Shown here: positions 63,301 to 64,000 of the stretch, piece by piece
Layout of the letters: every line of letters begins with the position of its first letter
How positions within the stretch are numbered: the stretch's first letter is position 1
Assembly (NCBI GenBank): GCA_947504115.1
Contig: CANNGH010000008.1
Span: forward strand, 56,267 to 120,266
DNA: 64,000 nt
DNA from: an uncultured Sedimentitalea sp.
Lineage (GTDB): Bacteria > Pseudomonadota > Alphaproteobacteria > Rhodobacterales > Rhodobacteraceae
Direction of reading: 5' to 3'
Position numbers and translations under genes: made by a program
Notes under the pieces: generated by a model
Seen by the model: only the letters and a program-made list of their open reading frames with translations
Told to the model about the DNA's origin: nothing
Databases searched by the model: none

Positions 63301-64000
63301 GATAAAAGGTGTGGGTGCCCGCCGCCTCGATCGTCAGCTCGCTGGTATAGCGCGCAGCGAACAAGTCTTGCGGGCCATCGGCCCAGAACGCATCCCTCGT
63401 CCCGTCATAGTCCAGCACATCGGCCGTGCCCACGGCATCGGGTTCCGCGTCGAAATCGACCTCCGCAAGCCGTTCGGTCCAGCCCGGAAGCACAAAATAC
63501 TCGGCGTAGAAACCGCTGTGATCCCCGGCAGTATCCTCGGGGGGCGCAGGTACGACCGGAGGGTCGGTTTCAACGGGCGGCTCGGGCGTGATGCCGTCAT
63601 CTGCATCCGCGGCCGTGTTCGCGTGGTTCAGATTGTCCCCGCCAAGCAGAACCGTCTCGTTGCCCGTCTCGGGGCCAGACCACAGCAATTGCAACGTCTG
63701 TTTGCCAGAGGCTTCGAAATACTGCAGTTCGATGTCGTGCGTTCCGGCCTCCAGATCGATGGTGACCTGGCGCTGCGTCGCCCCATGCCGGCCGTCATTG
63801 TCGATGATCCGCTCGCCATCGATATAGAGCGCCGAGCCATCGTCCGAGTTGAGATAAAAGGTGTGGGTGCCCGCCGCCTCGATCGTCAGCTCGCTGGTAT
63901 AGCGCGCAGCGAACAAGTCTTGCGGGCCATCGGCCCAGAACGCATCCCTCGTCCCGTCATAGTCCAGCACATCGGCCGTGCCCACGGCATCGGGTTCCGC
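60335..64000 (-). CDS. Large PA14 / G8-domain surface protein, 5' end outside the window
   Basis: The last 1,221 residues are visible; the frame is open at base 64000. Two almost identical PA14-type modules (FYLNSDDGSALYIDGERIID, then LQLLWSGPETGNETVLL) are joined by Pro/Glu linkers. An acidic Asp/Gly linker follows, then a G8 domain (about 420-545, ISDGDWNDPGTWYQGRIPDA) and a long right-handed beta-helix region like CEMIP/fibrocystin proteins. A C-terminal cadherin-like domain (ANDDTFTLQADQSIRFD to TDTFDYWTTDGSGQFASARV) closes it. No RTX repeats are visible. It is probably a type I-secreted carbohydrate-binding or -cleaving adhesin (inference). G8-type proteins act on glycans such as hyaluronan in animals, but the bacterial role is not known to me. 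Confidence 0.85.
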   Translation of the reverse strand, partial: AEPDAVGTADVLDYDGTRDAFWADGPQDLFAARYTSELTIEAAGTHTFYLNSDDGSALYIDGERIIDNDGRHGATQRQVTIDLEAGTHDIELQYFEASGKQTLQLLWSGPETGNETVLLGGDNLNHANTAADADDGITPEPPVETDPPVVPAPPEDTAGDHSGFYAEYFVLPGWTERLAEVDFDAEPDAVGTADVLDYDGTRDAFWADGPQDLFAARYTSELTIEAAGTHTFYLNSDDGSALYIDGERIIDNDGRHGATQRQVTIDLEAGTHDIELQYFEASGKQTLQLLWSGPETGNETVLLGGENLNHANTAADADDGITPEPPVETDPPVVSAPEDTAGDHDDGTDGDTGDETADGDSGDHTDHGDPDPIEQPTTTAEIEEFVARVRAQTDAHAHDMDGAMATEHMQVLSLVPHAEATHIAISDGDWNDPGTWYQGRIPDAGAKALIPEGISVTYNSESDASLFTVRVDGELAFATDTDTKMVVDTFVVGTSGRLEIGTADNPIDANVNVDIVIANNGDIDVNWDPGLLSRGVVSHGEVEIHGSRKDAFLKVSEAPMAGDTALNLAEVPSGWQVGDTLVVTGTHKTGWSGAAGFVESQDEEVTITAIDGNQITFDRPLEYDHDTPREDLFAYIANTSRNITIRSEDGEDTAVHHRGHVMFMHNDEVDVRYAAFDDLGRTDKSVPAFDIGSLSTVEADSNIKSRYPFHFHKTGTMDQENPAMAVGNAVNGAPGWGYVHHSSNANFTDNVSFDVYGAGFAAESGDETGVWIGNMAIKSEGIGFGDWSAKQQDDVARQDTGRTGDGFFFAGRLVEAAENVAVNTTNGFVWMHRNTEANPLSANLDHPEIAYGSDELPVNLGPIQGFRDNEAYGTHTGLMVIKDNAAQRQHDMRSVLDGFVNWETHEGVNISYTAHYTMLDFDLLAARQSTGGPQSNGVVIGAMAFDLVFNGLKIDGFENGMDLDQDFFRPIADSDVGHIVIDLETSNLGREFVGFDGNKHQILTSDDLNEGQLGFQHTGSTSLGRNEAFDMGGIKTDSIGTREREYDGDPLTLEFYKQIAQVLTTDGYYKTEDGRNVILVEDFITDRASGDVLKFAHVITIEMSDDQLANDWNLNNMFDGVKFNGPISLGGSAPEANDDTFTLQADQSIRFDPAANDFDADGDTLWVDGFMDPEHGDVYMQEDGQLLYQPDIGFTGTDTFDYWTTDGSGQFASARVTIDVW
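62971..64000 (-). repeat. Near-identical 552-bp tandem coding duplication (PA14 plus linker)
   Basis: The block from about 62971-63519 recurs at about 63520-64000 and beyond with a 552-bp offset (184 codons, including a 3-bp length difference). Only a handful of base changes are visible, for example GATTCTCC versus GATTGTCC near 63084/63636. The second copy may continue outside the window, so more copies are possible. Confidence 0.9.

Noticed and set aside
60335..64000. RTX calcium-binding toxin as the cargo of the second secretion system
   Set aside because: No GGxGxDxUx nonapeptides are visible in the 1,221 residues present. The domains seen are PA14, G8, beta-helix and a cadherin-like end. 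RTX repeats in the missing N-terminal part cannot be excluded.

Overview
The window reads as one high-GC alphaproteobacterial chromosome segment, most likely from the Rhodobacterales (Roseobacter/Paracoccus type). This rests on the mix of tripartite transporters, ScfR and FCD-GntR regulators, liv-type uptake genes, CcdAB and non-RTX type I secretion modules. It is inference from gene content, because no rRNA or marker gene is present. Coding density is high and most genes have clear GGAG/AGGA-type ribosome binding sites.

1-4.6 kb: the 3' end of an AMP-forming acyl-CoA synthetase and a branched-chain-type ABC substrate-binding protein, then a small accessory patch. That patch holds a CcdA/CcdB toxin-antitoxin pair split by a 104-bp inverted-repeat element, a tyrosine recombinase and an AraC regulator. 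4.9-16.5 kb: a giant DUF11-repeat surface protein, broken by a 1-nt frameshift in a G tract, an outer-membrane beta-barrel protein in the same operon, and a Tat-exported SGNH-like hydrolase.

17.3-40.4 kb: the metabolic core, which I read as an oxalate (and probably oxamate) utilisation island. It holds a gamma-glutamyltransferase-family hydrolase resembling oxamate amidohydrolase, a lactate-permease-family transporter, universal stress proteins, two FCD-GntR regulators, an ScfR-type regulator and a PanE-like reductase (candidate oxalyl-CoA reductase). It also holds sucCD, an isochorismatase-family hydrolase, oxc, frc, a stand-alone formyltransferase of the 10-formyl-THF dehydrogenase hydrolase type, fhs, a TctCBA transporter and a zeta-toxin-like P-loop protein. 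In this reading oxalate is taken up, activated by Frc, decarboxylated by Oxc to formyl-CoA or reduced to glyoxylate, and the formyl group passes to tetrahydrofolate. The formyltransferase beside Oxc/Frc suggests an undescribed direct formyl-CoA to THF route.

40.4-52.5 kb: a quinone oxidoreductase, tRNA-Val(TAC), a PRC-barrel protein with a nine-residue repeat, and a type I secretion operon. The operon encodes HlyD, an ABC exporter, a protein with alternating Asn/Gln motifs and an Asn-Gly/Gly-rich low-complexity protein. A CsgD-like LuxR regulator is divergent to it. I regard this as a candidate matrix or adhesin system. 52.5-56.8 kb: a sodium:solute symporter with a 39-aa small subunit, and two divergent glycosyltransferases.

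56.9-64 kb: a second type I secretion pair followed by a large PA14/G8-domain surface protein that runs off the window. It contains a near-identical 552-bp tandem duplication, and this stretch looks lower in GC than the rest.
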